Shown one piece after another: positions 43,908-53,218 of a stretch of DNA of 64,000 bases. Numbering within the stretch: the first letter of the stretch is position 1; each line of letters opens with the position of its first letter. Where the stretch lies: contig CACYXD010000006.1 in assembly GCA_902778255.1 (NCBI GenBank), forward strand, positions 208,803-272,802, given 5' to 3'. The notes below the pieces were generated by a model. That model ran no database searches and was not told where the DNA came from. It saw only the letters and a list, made by a program, of their open reading frames with translations. A program made the translations under genes and the position numbers. This stretch comes from an uncultured Prevotellaceae bacterium. Lineage in GTDB: Bacteria > Bacteroidota > Bacteroidia > Bacteroidales > Bacteroidaceae.

Positions 43908-46721
43908 ATGAAAAAACAGTTGTTGTTGATTGTATTGCTGCTGGTAACTATTTGCATATCAGCACAAGAAACTCTTCCCATAGATCCTGAGGTGCGTATG
44001 GGGAAACTGAAGAACGGGATGACCTACTATATCCGTCATAATGCAAAAGAACCAGGACTGGCCGACTTCTATATTGCCCAGCGTGTAGGTTCTATCTTGG
44101 AGGAACCCCGTCAGCGTGGACTGGCTCATTTCCTGGAGCATATGGCCTTCAATGGAACTAAGAACTTCCCCGGCAAGGGTAAACGACTGGGTATCGTGCC
44201 TTGGTGCGAGACCATTGGCGTGAAGTTCGGAGCCAACCTAAATGCTTATACCAGCGTTGATCAGACGGTCTATCATATTGGCTCTGCTCCCCTGAAGCGT
44301 GAGGGTACCATCGACTCCTGTCTGCTGGTGCTGCACGATTGGAGCCACTACCTCCTGCTCGAGGATGCTGAGATAGACAAGGAACGTGGTGTAATCCATG
44401 AGGAATGGCGTACACGTCGTGCCGGCAAAGCTGTTCAGCGACTTATGGAGCAGGCCATGCCTAAGATATACCAGGGCACAAAGTACGAGGACTGTATGCC
44501 TATCGGCTCGATGGATATCGTGGACAACTTCCCCTATCAGGACTTGCGCGACTATTATAATAAATGGTATAGGCCAGACCTGCAGGCCATCATCGTGGTG
44601 GGCGATGTCGATGTGAATAAGATAGAGAAGAAAATCAAGAAAACTTTTTCTTCTATACCTATGCCGAAGAATCCGGCTGAGCGTATCTACTATCCTGTTA
44701 GCGACAACGACCGAATGATAGTAGATATCGAGAAAGATGCCGAGCAGCCTATCGTACTGTGTCATCTCTACATGAAGCATGATGCGACACCAGATGATCA
44801 GAAAAACCGCGAGGACTATCTGCGTGGCAATTATATTGATGAATTGATAGATTATATGCTAAATGGGCGGTTGTCGGAGATTCGTCAACAGGCTAATCCG
44901 CCTTTCCAGAGTGCTTCGGGGCATAGCTCCAACTTCTTCCTCAGCCGCACGAAGGAGTCGTTTACGCTTTCTGTCAGTTGTAAGCAGGAGAATATCCTGG
45001 GTGGACTTATCAGTGCTGTAGCTGCTTGTGAGCAGGTGCGTCAGCAAGGCTTTTCGCAGAGCGAGTTGGAACGTGCCAAGCGCTTCCGCTTGAATCATAA
45101 CGAACGAAAATACAATGAGCGTCACGACCGCATCAACTCAAAACTGGTGGCACTCTGTGTGAACCATTTCCTCGCGGGAGAGCCTCTTGTCTCTATTGAA
45201 AAACAGTGGGAGCTGACGCAGAAGTTTGATCGTGAGGTGACACTGGATGAGGTCAACAAGGCCGTTCGTGAACTGATCACGGATCAGAATCAGGTAGCTA
45301 TCATGTATGCACCCGACAAAGAGAGTGTGCATCTGCCTACCGAACAACAGATAGAGGATATTATCCTCGCTGCGCAACGCCAGCACTATGCACCATACGA
45401 GGAGGAACATGTCGACGACCAGTTGCTGACACACCAACCTAAGACAGGTACTATCCTTAGCGAGAAACCTTGGAAGCACGGCTTTACAGAACTGATCCTC
45501 AGCAATGGTATGAAGGTCTATGTGCGTCAGACAGAATACAGCAAGAATACCATTCAGATGACACTGAAGGCCGAAGGCGGTACCAGTGTGTATGGCGATG
45601 AGGATATTCCCAATTTCTCACTTATCTCGAGCGCAGTAACTGAGGCTGGCGTAGGTTCTTGGGACGCTACGACATTGCGTAAGAAACTGGCCGACAAGAG
45701 TGTACGTGTTCAGGTCTCTGTAGGCTCGCAGTCGCAGAGCATTAGCGGTGGCGCATCCATCAAGGATGTGGAGACGATGATGCAGGTGGCCTATCTGTAT
45801 TTTACCCAGCCACGTCGTGACACGACAGCTTTTGAGGGTCTCTATAACCGCAGTTATTCGTTCTTGAATAACCGTAATGCCTCACCACGTGTAGATTATA
45901 ATGATTCTATCACGGCTATCCTCTATGGACATCATCCGCGTCTGGAACCGATGACGCAGGAGCGTTTGGCAAAGGCCAACTATGACCGAATTTTGGAGAT
46001 CTACAAGGACCGCTTCTGTAACGCGGCCGACTTTCAGACTGTGATTATCGGTAATATGTCGCTTGACGAATTACGCCCGATGATATGTAAGTATCTGGCC
46101 TGTCTGCCTTCGATAGGTCAGAAGCATTCTGCAGTGAACAAAGCAAATGTGCCTCAGTTGCAGAAAGGTGATTTTACCCGTGTCTTTAAGAAGAAGATGG
46201 CCACACCGTTGGCTAATGTCAGCATCTATTATATGGCAGATTTGCCCTTTACGTCGAAGAATGACCTGACGCTCGACTTCCTGAAGCGCATCCTCTCAAT
46301 TGCCTATACAGACTCGGTGCGTGAGGAGAAGGGTGGTACCTACGGAGTCGGTGTGGATTTCAGTCTAGTGAGTGATGAGACACCCAATGCCATTCTGAAA
46401 ATCTCCTATAATGCCGATCCGTCACGTTATGAAGAACTGAATCCTGTGGTCTATCAGCAGTTGCAGATCATTGCCGATAAAGGGCCGCAAGCAGAGTCTC
46501 TTGAAAAGGTACGCCAGTACCTGTTGAAGCAATACGACCAGATGGCTATCACCAATGGCTATTGGGATTATGTCGTCTGGCATCAGTTAGATGACAACGA
46601 GGACTTTGACACAGGCTATTGCGATATGGCTCGCCAGATGACAGCCAAGGATATCCAGCAGATGGCCCGCATCCTCTTGCAACAGAAGAACCGCATAGAA
46701 ATAACGATGTTATCAGAATAA
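43908..46721 (+). CDS. M16-family zinc metalloprotease, exported
   Basis: This 937-residue protease has signal peptide MKKQLLLIVLLLVTICISAQ. The inverted zinc motif is in GLAHFLEHMAFNGTKNFPG (HxxEH, about 75), with the downstream zinc Glu expected in ERGVIHEEW. Two pitrilysin-like halves follow (the second near VGVDFSLVSDETPNAI), so one chain contains both active and inactive domains. Such enzymes degrade peptides in the periplasm. The start at 43908 begins the signal peptide. It diverges from the TonB-receptor operon, which may hint at peptide uptake, but this is speculation. Confidence 0.9.
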   Translation: MKKQLLLIVLLLVTICISAQETLPIDPEVRMGKLKNGMTYYIRHNAKEPGLADFYIAQRVGSILEEPRQRGLAHFLEHMAFNGTKNFPGKGKRLGIVPWCETIGVKFGANLNAYTSVDQTVYHIGSAPLKREGTIDSCLLVLHDWSHYLLLEDAEIDKERGVIHEEWRTRRAGKAVQRLMEQAMPKIYQGTKYEDCMPIGSMDIVDNFPYQDLRDYYNKWYRPDLQAIIVVGDVDVNKIEKKIKKTFSSIPMPKNPAERIYYPVSDNDRMIVDIEKDAEQPIVLCHLYMKHDATPDDQKNREDYLRGNYIDELIDYMLNGRLSEIRQQANPPFQSASGHSSNFFLSRTKESFTLSVSCKQENILGGLISAVAACEQVRQQGFSQSELERAKRFRLNHNERKYNERHDRINSKLVALCVNHFLAGEPLVSIEKQWELTQKFDREVTLDEVNKAVRELITDQNQVAIMYAPDKESVHLPTEQQIEDIILAAQRQHYAPYEEEHVDDQLLTHQPKTGTILSEKPWKHGFTELILSNGMKVYVRQTEYSKNTIQMTLKAEGGTSVYGDEDIPNFSLISSAVTEAGVGSWDATTLRKKLADKSVRVQVSVGSQSQSISGGASIKDVETMMQVAYLYFTQPRRDTTAFEGLYNRSYSFLNNRNASPRVDYNDSITAILYGHHPRLEPMTQERLAKANYDRILEIYKDRFCNAADFQTVIIGNMSLDELRPMICKYLACLPSIGQKHSAVNKANVPQLQKGDFTRVFKKKMATPLANVSIYYMADLPFTSKNDLTLDFLKRILSIAYTDSVREEKGGTYGVGVDFSLVSDETPNAILKISYNADPSRYEELNPVVYQQLQIIADKGPQAESLEKVRQYLLKQYDQMAITNGYWDYVVWHQLDDNEDFDTGYCDMARQMTAKDIQQMARILLQQKNRIEITMLSE

Positions 46722-46731
46722 TAATGTATCA

Positions 46732-46759
46732 ATTAAGCATTAAGAATTAAGCATTGATA
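46732..46759 (+). repeat. Heptamer array between the M16 and SIMPL genes
   Basis: Four units (ATTAAGC, ATTAAGA, ATTAAGC, ATTGATA) alternate and end 2 bp before the next start codon. They fill most of the 40-bp gap. Confidence 0.85.
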
Positions 46760-46761
46760 TT

Positions 46762-47448
46762 ATGGGAAGAGTAAAAGAATCAATTATCCTAGCCATCGGC
46801 GTGATGGTGATGGGATGGTGTGTGAAGGCCGGCATTGACAACTTCACCAACAAAGACCGTAAGGTCACTGTAAAAGGATTGGCTGAGCGCGAGGTGCCTG
46901 CCGACAAGGTGACATGGAGCATTAGCACCAAGGAGACGGGTAATGACCTGCCCACCCTTTATGAGCGTATCAACGTACAGGCAGATAAGATTAAGAGCTT
47001 CTTGAAACAGAATGGATTGGAAGAGTCTGAGATAACCGTCAATCCGCCAAGCGTGTCCGACTTGGAGGCGCGTGAATGGGGCGACAATCAGAAGTCATTC
47101 CGCTATATCGTCAATACCACCATTACTGTGGCTACGACGAAGGTAGAGGAAGTGAACAAGGCCATCTTCAAGCAGGCAGAACTTCTGAAGCAGGGTGTGG
47201 CACTCGACAGCAGCTATCCTAACTATGAATATGCTTCTTTCCAGCAGATGAAACCCGAGATGATGGCTGAGGCTATCAAGAATGCACAGAAGACGGCTGA
47301 ACAGTTTGCTGAGGCCAGCGAATCAAATCTTGGAAAGATCCAGACCGCTGGTCAGGGACAGTTTGAAATCGAGAACCGTGACGAGAATACACCATATATC
47401 AAAAAGATACGTGTGGTCACTACTGTCACTTATTCTCTCAACGACTAA
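46762..47448 (+). CDS. SIMPL-domain (DUF541) envelope protein
   Basis: This 228-residue protein has an N-terminal hydrophobic helix ([19 protein letters not shown]) that is a signal anchor, then a SIMPL domain beginning [19 protein letters not shown]. The family includes periplasmic oligomeric proteins such as BP26, whose biochemical role is not settled. It lies 15 bp before yicC and is probably co-transcribed with it. Confidence 0.88.
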   Translation: MGRVKESIILAIGVMVMGWCVKAGIDNFTNKDRKVTVKGLAEREVPADKVTWSISTKETGNDLPTLYERINVQADKIKSFLKQNGLEESEITVNPPSVSDLEAREWGDNQKSFRYIVNTTITVATTKVEEVNKAIFKQAELLKQGVALDSSYPNYEYASFQQMKPEMMAEAIKNAQKTAEQFAEASESNLGKIQTAGQGQFEIENRDENTPYIKKIRVVTTVTYSLND

Positions 47449-47463
47449 ATAATACAAAGAATA

Positions 47464-48339
47464 ATGATACAATCAATGACAGGCTACGGCAAGGTAGTCG
47501 TAGCTTATAAGGACAAGAAGATTAGCGCAGAAATCAAATCACTCAATTCTAAGCAGTTGGATCTGCAGACGCGTATTGCTCCCCTCTATCGTGAGAAGGA
47601 GATGGAGATTCGTCAGATGATTGCTGCCTCACTGGAGCGCGGTAAGGTGGACTTCTCTCTCTGGATTGAGAAGGAGGCAGGTGTGGATGCAACGCCTGTC
47701 AATGCCGCACTTGTAGAGAACTACTACCATCAGTTGAAGGAAGTGGCTCAAAAGGTGGGTATCCCTGAGCCCGAGGACTGGATGTACACCTTGACCCGTA
47801 TGCCTGATGTGCTGTCGAAGACAGAGCAGGAAGAACTCACCGATGATGAGTGGACTGCTGCTCGCAAGGCCGTTGAGGGTGCCATTGCTGCTTTGGTAGA
47901 TTTTCGTAAGCAGGAGGGTGCAGCGCTGGAGAAGAAATTTGCTGAGAAGATTGATAATATCGAGCGTCTGCTGGCAGAGATAGAGCCCTTCGAGAAGAGT
48001 CGTGTAGAGAAAATCCGTCAGCGTATCGTGGACGGCCTGCAGCAGATTCCTGGTGTGGAATATGACAAGAACCGGCTTGAACAGGAACTGATTTATTATA
48101 TAGAAAAACTGGATATCAGTGAGGAAAAGCAGCGTCTAACCAACCATCTGAAGTATTTCCGTGAGACAATGCGTGATGGTCATGGACAGGGTAAGAAACT
48201 GGGCTTCATCGCTCAGGAGATGGGGCGCGAGATCAACACCACTGGTTCCAAGTCCAATCAGGCCGAGATGCAGAATATCGTGGTGCAGATGAAGGACGAA
48301 CTGGAGCAGATTAAGGAACAGGTTTTGAATGCGCTTTAG
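47464..48339 (+). CDS. yicC: YicC-family endoribonuclease-like protein
   Basis: This 291-residue protein starts with the family hallmark MIQSMTGYGKVVVAYKDKKI and ends with the DUF1732 region (QEMGREINTTGSKSNQAEMQ, then VVQMKDELEQIKEQVLN). YicC proteins have been linked to RNA cleavage in stress responses. Length matches. It precedes gmk, its usual neighbour in many bacteria, with a 23-bp heptamer array between the two. Confidence 0.92.
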   Translation: MIQSMTGYGKVVVAYKDKKISAEIKSLNSKQLDLQTRIAPLYREKEMEIRQMIAASLERGKVDFSLWIEKEAGVDATPVNAALVENYYHQLKEVAQKVGIPEPEDWMYTLTRMPDVLSKTEQEELTDDEWTAARKAVEGAIAALVDFRKQEGAALEKKFAEKIDNIERLLAEIEPFEKSRVEKIRQRIVDGLQQIPGVEYDKNRLEQELIYYIEKLDISEEKQRLTNHLKYFRETMRDGHGQGKKLGFIAQEMGREINTTGSKSNQAEMQNIVVQMKDELEQIKEQVLNAL

Positions 48340-48365
48340 TTCATAGTTTACAGTTCATAGTTATG
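48338..48365 (+). repeat. Heptamer array joining yicC and gmk
   Basis: Four units (AGTTCAT, AGTTTAC, AGTTCAT, AGTTATG) alternate. The first starts in the yicC stop codon and the last contains the ATG of gmk. Confidence 0.88.
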
Positions 48366-48932
48366 AAAGGCAAGATGTTAATCGTTTCTGCTCCCAGTGG
48401 CAGTGGAAAGAGTACCATCGTACAGTGGCTGATGAAGGAGCATCCAGAGTTGAAACTCTACTTCTCTATATCCTGTACCAGTCGTGCACCACGTGGCTCT
48501 GAGCAGAATGGTGTGGAATATTTCTTCCTGACACCAGAGGAATTTCGCGACAGAATCGCGAACCACGAGTTCTTGGAATACGAGGAGGTCTATCAGGATC
48601 GTTTCTACGGAACCCTGAAAGCACAGGTAGAACGTCAGCGCGAAGCAGGACAGAATGTGGTGTTTGATGTCGATGTGAAAGGTGGCATCAATATCAAGAA
48701 ATATTATGACGATGAAGCTCTCAGTCTCTTTATCCAGCCTCCTTCTGTTGATGAGTTGCGTCATCGTTTGGAAGGTCGTGCCACTGATACTCCAGAAGCC
48801 ATTGCCGAGCGTTTGGCAAAGGCAGAATATGAGATGACCTTTGCTTCTCAGTTTGACCATATCATCGTGAATGATGATTTGGAAACGGCTAAGCAGGAGA
48901 CATTGAAACTTGTGAAAGATTTCCTGGGATGA
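48363..48932 (+). CDS. gmk: Guanylate kinase
   Basis: This 189-residue enzyme phosphorylates GMP to GDP. The P-loop SAPSGSGKSTIV (about 9-20) and the GMP-binding segment SCTSRAPRGSEQNGVEYFF (about 37-55) are intact. Length is normal. It overlaps nadD by 4 bp (ATGA), and nadD overlaps the next gene likewise, giving a tight yicC-gmk-nadD-glycosyltransferase string. Confidence 0.95.
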   Translation: MKGKMLIVSAPSGSGKSTIVQWLMKEHPELKLYFSISCTSRAPRGSEQNGVEYFFLTPEEFRDRIANHEFLEYEEVYQDRFYGTLKAQVERQREAGQNVVFDVDVKGGINIKKYYDDEALSLFIQPPSVDELRHRLEGRATDTPEAIAERLAKAEYEMTFASQFDHIIVNDDLETAKQETLKLVKDFLG

Positions 48933-49471
48933 GGCGCATCGGTATCTTTGGTGGCAGTTTTAACCCTATCCATAACGGACACATTGCCTTGGCACAGGCC
49001 GTGCTGAGGCAATGTGCGTTAAATGAGGTATGGCTGATGGTGTCACCCCAGAATCCGTTGAAACAAGATGCTACTGATTTGCTGGATGACCATCTGCGAT
49101 TGGAGATGGCACAGAAAGCCCTTGAGGGTGTGGAGGGTGTGAAGGCTAGCGATTATGAGTTCCACCTGCCCAAGCCCTCTTATACCTGGAATACCTTGCA
49201 ACATCTGAGCAAGGACTATCCTGATTGTCAGTTCTCGTTGCTGATAGGAGGAGACAACTGGGCGCATTTCCAGCAGTGGCGCAACTGGCAGGATATACAG
49301 GCTCATTATGATATTATTGTCTATCCACGTGACTCATATCCAGGCACCATCGATGTGCCCTTATTGGATGTGAGCAGTACAGAAATACGCAGGAAGGTTA
49401 GGGCAGGGGATAATATAGAGAGACTGGTGCCAGATAGTATCATAAACGACATAAAGGAAAACTATAGATGA
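48929..49471 (+). CDS. nadD: Nicotinate-nucleotide adenylyltransferase
   Basis: This 180-residue enzyme makes deamido-NAD from nicotinate mononucleotide. The nucleotidyltransferase motif is GIFGGSFNPIHNGHIALAQA (about 4-23) and the second signature is VSSTEIRRKVRAG (about 150). Length and motifs match NadD. It overlaps gmk and the following glycosyltransferase gene by 4 bp each. Confidence 0.94.
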   Translation: MRRIGIFGGSFNPIHNGHIALAQAVLRQCALNEVWLMVSPQNPLKQDATDLLDDHLRLEMAQKALEGVEGVKASDYEFHLPKPSYTWNTLQHLSKDYPDCQFSLLIGGDNWAHFQQWRNWQDIQAHYDIIVYPRDSYPGTIDVPLLDVSSTEIRRKVRAGDNIERLVPDSIINDIKENYR

Positions 49472-50286
49472 TGGAAACGAAAGACAGGAAGTTCTCTATT
49501 ATTGTTGTCACATTCAACAATGCCGACGGGCTGCTACGTACGTTGAAGAGTATCCGTCGGTTAGACTATGCACAAAAGGAGGTCATAGTGATGGACGGGG
49601 GCAGCAAGGATGGCTCGTTGGATATTATTGAGCAGAATAAGGATATCATTACCACTGCTGTATCAGAGAAGGATTCTGGCATCTATAACGCCATGAACAA
49701 AGGTATAACGCACGTGATGGGCGATTATGTGGTGTTTATGAATGCTGGCGATGAGTTTGCCGATAAAAACACACTTTCGCTCGTCAATGAATACGATGGT
49801 GACATCATCTTAGGAGAAGATATATATGGAGGACAACGCAGGACGCTTAAGGAGCGGATGACACTGTACGACCTGCTTTCTAGAGGCATGTACCATCAAG
49901 CCGTTTATTATCGCAGGGAGGTGTTGCAGAAGTATGGTTTTGATGAGTCATACAAACTTATTGCAGACTTGAAGTCTGTTGTCGAGCCTTTTGTCAAGGA
50001 CAGGATAACCATTACTAGTATTTTGCAGCCTTTGGCTATATGTGAAATTGGTGGCATCAGTAAGCAACGATGGAGAGACACACTGATAGAGAATAGACGA
50101 TTGATTGACGAAGTTGTGGATCCGTTCTATAAAGCTGACTATCAGAAATTTGCACGCATCAACAACAGCCTGTTGCACGATTTCATGGTGTTGTCACATT
50201 TCCAAAGTATTTTCCCACTCATCAAGTGGCTCTCAAAACTGATGTCGTTCCTAAACGATAAGTTCAAGCATATTCCTATCGAGTAA
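49468..50286 (+). CDS. Family 2 glycosyltransferase
   Basis: This 272-residue GT-A enzyme begins FSIIVVTFNNADGLLRTLKS and has VIVMDGGSKDGSLDII, the nucleotide-sugar binding region. The expected DxD position is replaced by NAGDE (about 93). It resembles WcaA-like transferases of surface-polysaccharide loci. It overlaps nadD by 4 bp, which ties it to housekeeping transcription, while the rest of the polysaccharide genes start beyond it. The sugar specificity is unknown. Confidence 0.88.
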   Translation: MMETKDRKFSIIVVTFNNADGLLRTLKSIRRLDYAQKEVIVMDGGSKDGSLDIIEQNKDIITTAVSEKDSGIYNAMNKGITHVMGDYVVFMNAGDEFADKNTLSLVNEYDGDIILGEDIYGGQRRTLKERMTLYDLLSRGMYHQAVYYRREVLQKYGFDESYKLIADLKSVVEPFVKDRITITSILQPLAICEIGGISKQRWRDTLIENRRLIDEVVDPFYKADYQKFARINNSLLHDFMVLSHFQSIFPLIKWLSKLMSFLNDKFKHIPIE

Positions 50287-50291
50287 GACGG

Positions 50292-51221
50292 TTAGCCCAT
50301 TTGTTTCGACTTGGCTCTTAACCACCATTTGTAGCCGTGCACGAGGTAATAAGCCAAACGGGGCGGCAGCACGAATACCAGTCGGTCTGTAAAGGTAATA
50401 TGATTGTTGAGACGCCCTTTCAGCGTGTGGTAATAATGGTCGTAAACGTCGAATTGGCGGTCGTCAATGAATTTCTCATAAACCTTTAGTTGGCGCAGTC
50501 GGAAGAAAGGCTCTATCTCTTCCCATACTGGTTGTAAAGCCGATTGCATCAGCTGGTCGTAGCGGCTCTCGTAGTCGAGATTGATGCGCGGATAGTTGGT
50601 GATGCCCTCGCTGTAGACATAGCAACTCTGGCTGATGCAGAATACCCGAGAGACTTTGGTCAGATAGCGGACGTGGAACAGAATGTCTTCACCAAGATAG
50701 ATATCTCGTGGTATGTCCAGACAGCCATCGAGGATGACGTCTCTGCGCAACAGCATACCCCAGATGGGCGGAAAGTGGTTGCGCAGGGCCATATAGTCCT
50801 TGATGACATCGGTGGGGGTGATGAGTCCCCTGCGGCCAGAATCGTAGGTGATGCCATATTGATTCTGATATGGTGCTATTACTTCGTCGGCACCGTTGGC
50901 CTTCATAGCCTCAATGCAATGGCGGAGGGCATGGGGCATTAGAAGATCATCGCTGTCACAAAACATGATGTACTGGCCGCGAGCCTCTTCCACACCCGTT
51001 CGCCTGGCTGCTGTCACACCGCCATTCTCCTTATGAATCACTCGCAGACGGGGATTCTTGCTGGCTATTTCGTCGCATATCTCACCCGATTGGTCTTTGG
51101 AGCCATCGTCCACGGCAATCACTTCATAGTCATCATAGTCTTGTGACAACGCCCTCAAAAGGCATTGCCTAACAAAAGATTCCTTGTTGTAGACAGGTAT
51201 GACTATGGATATATCCATCAT
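50292..51221 (-). CDS. Family 2 glycosyltransferase
   Basis: This 309-residue GT-A enzyme begins DISIVIPVYNKESFVRQCL, with VIAVDDGSKDQSGEICDEI and the catalytic metal motif DSDD in IMFCDSDDLLMP (about 93). Its C-terminal region is basic and may sit at the membrane. Two adjacent ATGs (51221 and 51218) are possible starts. It is convergent with the other GT2 gene and shares a divergent promoter region with the acyltransferase gene. Confidence 0.88.
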   Translation of the reverse strand: MMDISIVIPVYNKESFVRQCLLRALSQDYDDYEVIAVDDGSKDQSGEICDEIASKNPRLRVIHKENGGVTAARRTGVEEARGQYIMFCDSDDLLMPHALRHCIEAMKANGADEVIAPYQNQYGITYDSGRRGLITPTDVIKDYMALRNHFPPIWGMLLRRDVILDGCLDIPRDIYLGEDILFHVRYLTKVSRVFCISQSCYVYSEGITNYPRINLDYESRYDQLMQSALQPVWEEIEPFFRLRQLKVYEKFIDDRQFDVYDHYYHTLKGRLNNHITFTDRLVFVLPPRLAYYLVHGYKWWLRAKSKQMG

Positions 51222-51244
51222 GGCTTCTTTGTGATATTAAAATG

Positions 51245-51275
51245 CAAAAATACAACATTTCGTTTGAAGTTCAAA
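51245..51275 (-). promoter_or_regulatory. Promoter of the minus-strand GT2 gene
   Basis: On the minus strand TTTG (51275-51272) and TATTTTTG (51252-51245) are 19 bp apart. It overlaps the divergent promoter of the acyltransferase gene, and the -33 elements of the two promoters sit in a 13-nt palindrome (51263-51275). Confidence 0.72.
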
Positions 51276-51293
51276 AAAAATTAAGTAATTTTG
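51263..51293 (+). promoter_or_regulatory. Promoter of the acyltransferase gene
   Basis: TTTG at 51263-51266 and TAATTTTG at 51286-51293 are 19 bp apart. The ATG at 51299 is only 5 nt after the -7 box. The two facing -7 boxes are 33 bp apart. Confidence 0.78.
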
Positions 51294-51298
51294 CACAC

Positions 51299-52393
51299 AT
51301 GAATGAGATACCCCAAATAAAAAAGCCCCGTTTAGAGTGGCTGGATGCCCTTCGTGGCTTTACAATGATTCTCGTTGTTGCAAACCATGTGGCAGGTATT
51401 GGTTACGGCGAAGAGTGGAAACATTCGTCGGCCATTCCCTTTTTGGTGTTGTTCCGTATGCCGTTGTTCTTTTTTGTCAGTGGTTTCTTAGCCTATAAGG
51501 CCTCACAGATTTGGGACTTGAAGAATTTCGGATTGTCGATTTGGAAGAAGGTCAAGGTCCAGACCATTCCTACGGTGGCGTTCTTCTTTTTAGCGATGGC
51601 CATCTTGAATAAGAAATTTTGGCCAGCAGTAGAGACGGCCTTCCATTCTCCCTTGAAAGGCGGCTATTGGTTTACCATTGTGCTGCTTTACATGTTTATT
51701 ATCTACTATGTGTTCTCGTATCTTGAAAGCAAGATAAAATGGAAGTCATGGATTCCTATCACGTTGTTGTTCCTGATATCCATATGTTTCTATGAGACGA
51801 ACTATCAGCCTAAGTATTTCTCGTGGGCAGCAGGCTATAGGGGCGCTAAGACGGATTTGTTCTATTTCCTGCAAGACTCGAGTTTTGTTCAGATATTCCT
51901 TTATTTCCCCTTCTTCCTTTATGGCAATATCGTGCACCGCTATTGGGATAAGTTCCAGCGCATCATGGATAGCAAGTGGTTCTTCCCGATTGTCGTCATT
52001 GTGGTCGTCTTGGCAACGCTCGATGCCTTGAAATGGCATACGTTGCGCATGACGTGGGCTGTCATTCCGCTTACGATTTCAAGATTCGGTCTGTTGACGA
52101 TAACCTTCATGTACTTCCGTAACTATCACCAGTACTTCACTAAGATGACAGTGATGGGCTCGTCATTACAGTATATCGGTCGTCGCACGCTTGATATCTA
52201 TCTCATCCATTTCCTCTTTATGCCCGACCTGCCTCATGTTGGTGAGTTCTTTAAGAGCTATCCCCATAACTTTGTGTTGGATATTATCCTTTCTGTATTG
52301 CTGGGATTGGTCATCATTGGTTTCAGCATCATTATGTCAAACATTCTCCGCATCAGCCCGTTTTTCAAGAAATGGCTGTTCGGACGCGGATAA
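51299..52393 (+). CDS. Acyltransferase family 3 membrane protein
   Basis: This 364-residue membrane protein has about ten helices and begins RLEWLDALRGFTMILVVANH, with the family-typical arrangement of DALRG and a His in the first helix (VANH). Members O-acetylate sugars of capsules, LPS or peptidoglycan. The start at 51299 (MNEIPQIKK) replaces an in-frame ATG at 51242, which lies upstream of and inside the promoter. The position in the polysaccharide locus suggests acetylation of that polymer. Confidence 0.88.
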   Translation: MNEIPQIKKPRLEWLDALRGFTMILVVANHVAGIGYGEEWKHSSAIPFLVLFRMPLFFFVSGFLAYKASQIWDLKNFGLSIWKKVKVQTIPTVAFFFLAMAILNKKFWPAVETAFHSPLKGGYWFTIVLLYMFIIYYVFSYLESKIKWKSWIPITLLFLISICFYETNYQPKYFSWAAGYRGAKTDLFYFLQDSSFVQIFLYFPFFLYGNIVHRYWDKFQRIMDSKWFFPIVVIVVVLATLDALKWHTLRMTWAVIPLTISRFGLLTITFMYFRNYHQYFTKMTVMGSSLQYIGRRTLDIYLIHFLFMPDLPHVGEFFKSYPHNFVLDIILSVLLGLVIIGFSIIMSNILRISPFFKKWLFGRG

Positions 52394-52414
52394 TACGTCA
52401 GCGTGTGGCTTGTG

Positions 52415-53218
52415 CTATAGGCTAACCCATTGGTCAGGGAAGATGTCGCGCTTCCCATCGCCAGCATACCACTTCTTGGGATATACCACTAAAGGATTGC
52501 TCTGATTGAGACGTGCCGCCCAGAAACTGAAAGAACTGTTGGCGATGATATTGGCTGAGGCCTGGCTCATCAGGTACATGTCGTATACGCTATCGTGCCC
52601 CTTGTTCCAGTCTATATATTCTGCGTTATCCACCTGGATATTCTCCTTCACCCACTCAATATCGTCCGAGAAGAAAAAGAATCTGAGTGTATCAGTCGTG
52701 TGTTGGCGAATATAGTCTATAGCCTGAAGATAGTAGTCGGCTGTCAGGGTGTTGAAAATTTTCCTGTTCTGTGGCAGCAGATAATCGCCGCGCCTGACGT
52801 GAATGGCCACGCTGCCAGCCTGTCTGATCAGCGATGCGATGCGCTCGTTGGCAGGCGAGAGGGGAAGCTGCTTGAACGACAAGTCGAAACCACTATGAGT
52901 GAAGTATTTCTTGTTAGCCCAATAACCATTGACAAACAACGTGTGGCGAGGATTCCCAGACTCATTCTCCATCTGTATGAACTGCCTGTAGATGTGGTAT
53001 TTATGCAGACGCCAAGCAAACTCATATAGCCACTTGTAAAAGGGGGATGCTTCTTGTAATGTGGTGTTGAAGTACTTGTCCAGCTCAAAGCCGTTATGAT
53101 CGGACTCACGATAGTAATATCTGACGTTCTGATGAAGCACACTGCGCAGGTAAGTGTACATGCCGTATTGGTAAATCTGGTTGCCCAGTCCACCCTTGAA
53201 GATGACTATCTGTTTCAT
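52415..53218 (-). CDS. Family 11 glycosyltransferase (alpha-1,2-fucosyltransferase-like)
   Basis: This 267-residue enzyme starts FKGGLGNQIYQYGMYTYLRS and has AIHVRRGDYLLP (HxRRGDY, about 138), the GDP-fucose binding signature of GT11, plus NSSFSFWAARLN near the C-terminus. It should add fucose in alpha-1,2 linkage to a surface glycan, although other deoxyhexoses are possible. The gene overlaps the flippase gene by 4 bp. Confidence 0.88.
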   Translation of the reverse strand: MKQIVIFKGGLGNQIYQYGMYTYLRSVLHQNVRYYYRESDHNGFELDKYFNTTLQEASPFYKWLYEFAWRLHKYHIYRQFIQMENESGNPRHTLFVNGYWANKKYFTHSGFDLSFKQLPLSPANERIASLIRQAGSVAIHVRRGDYLLPQNRKIFNTLTADYYLQAIDYIRQHTTDTLRFFFFSDDIEWVKENIQVDNAEYIDWNKGHDSVYDMYLMSQASANIIANSSFSFWAARLNQSNPLVVYPKKWYAGDGKRDIFPDQWVSL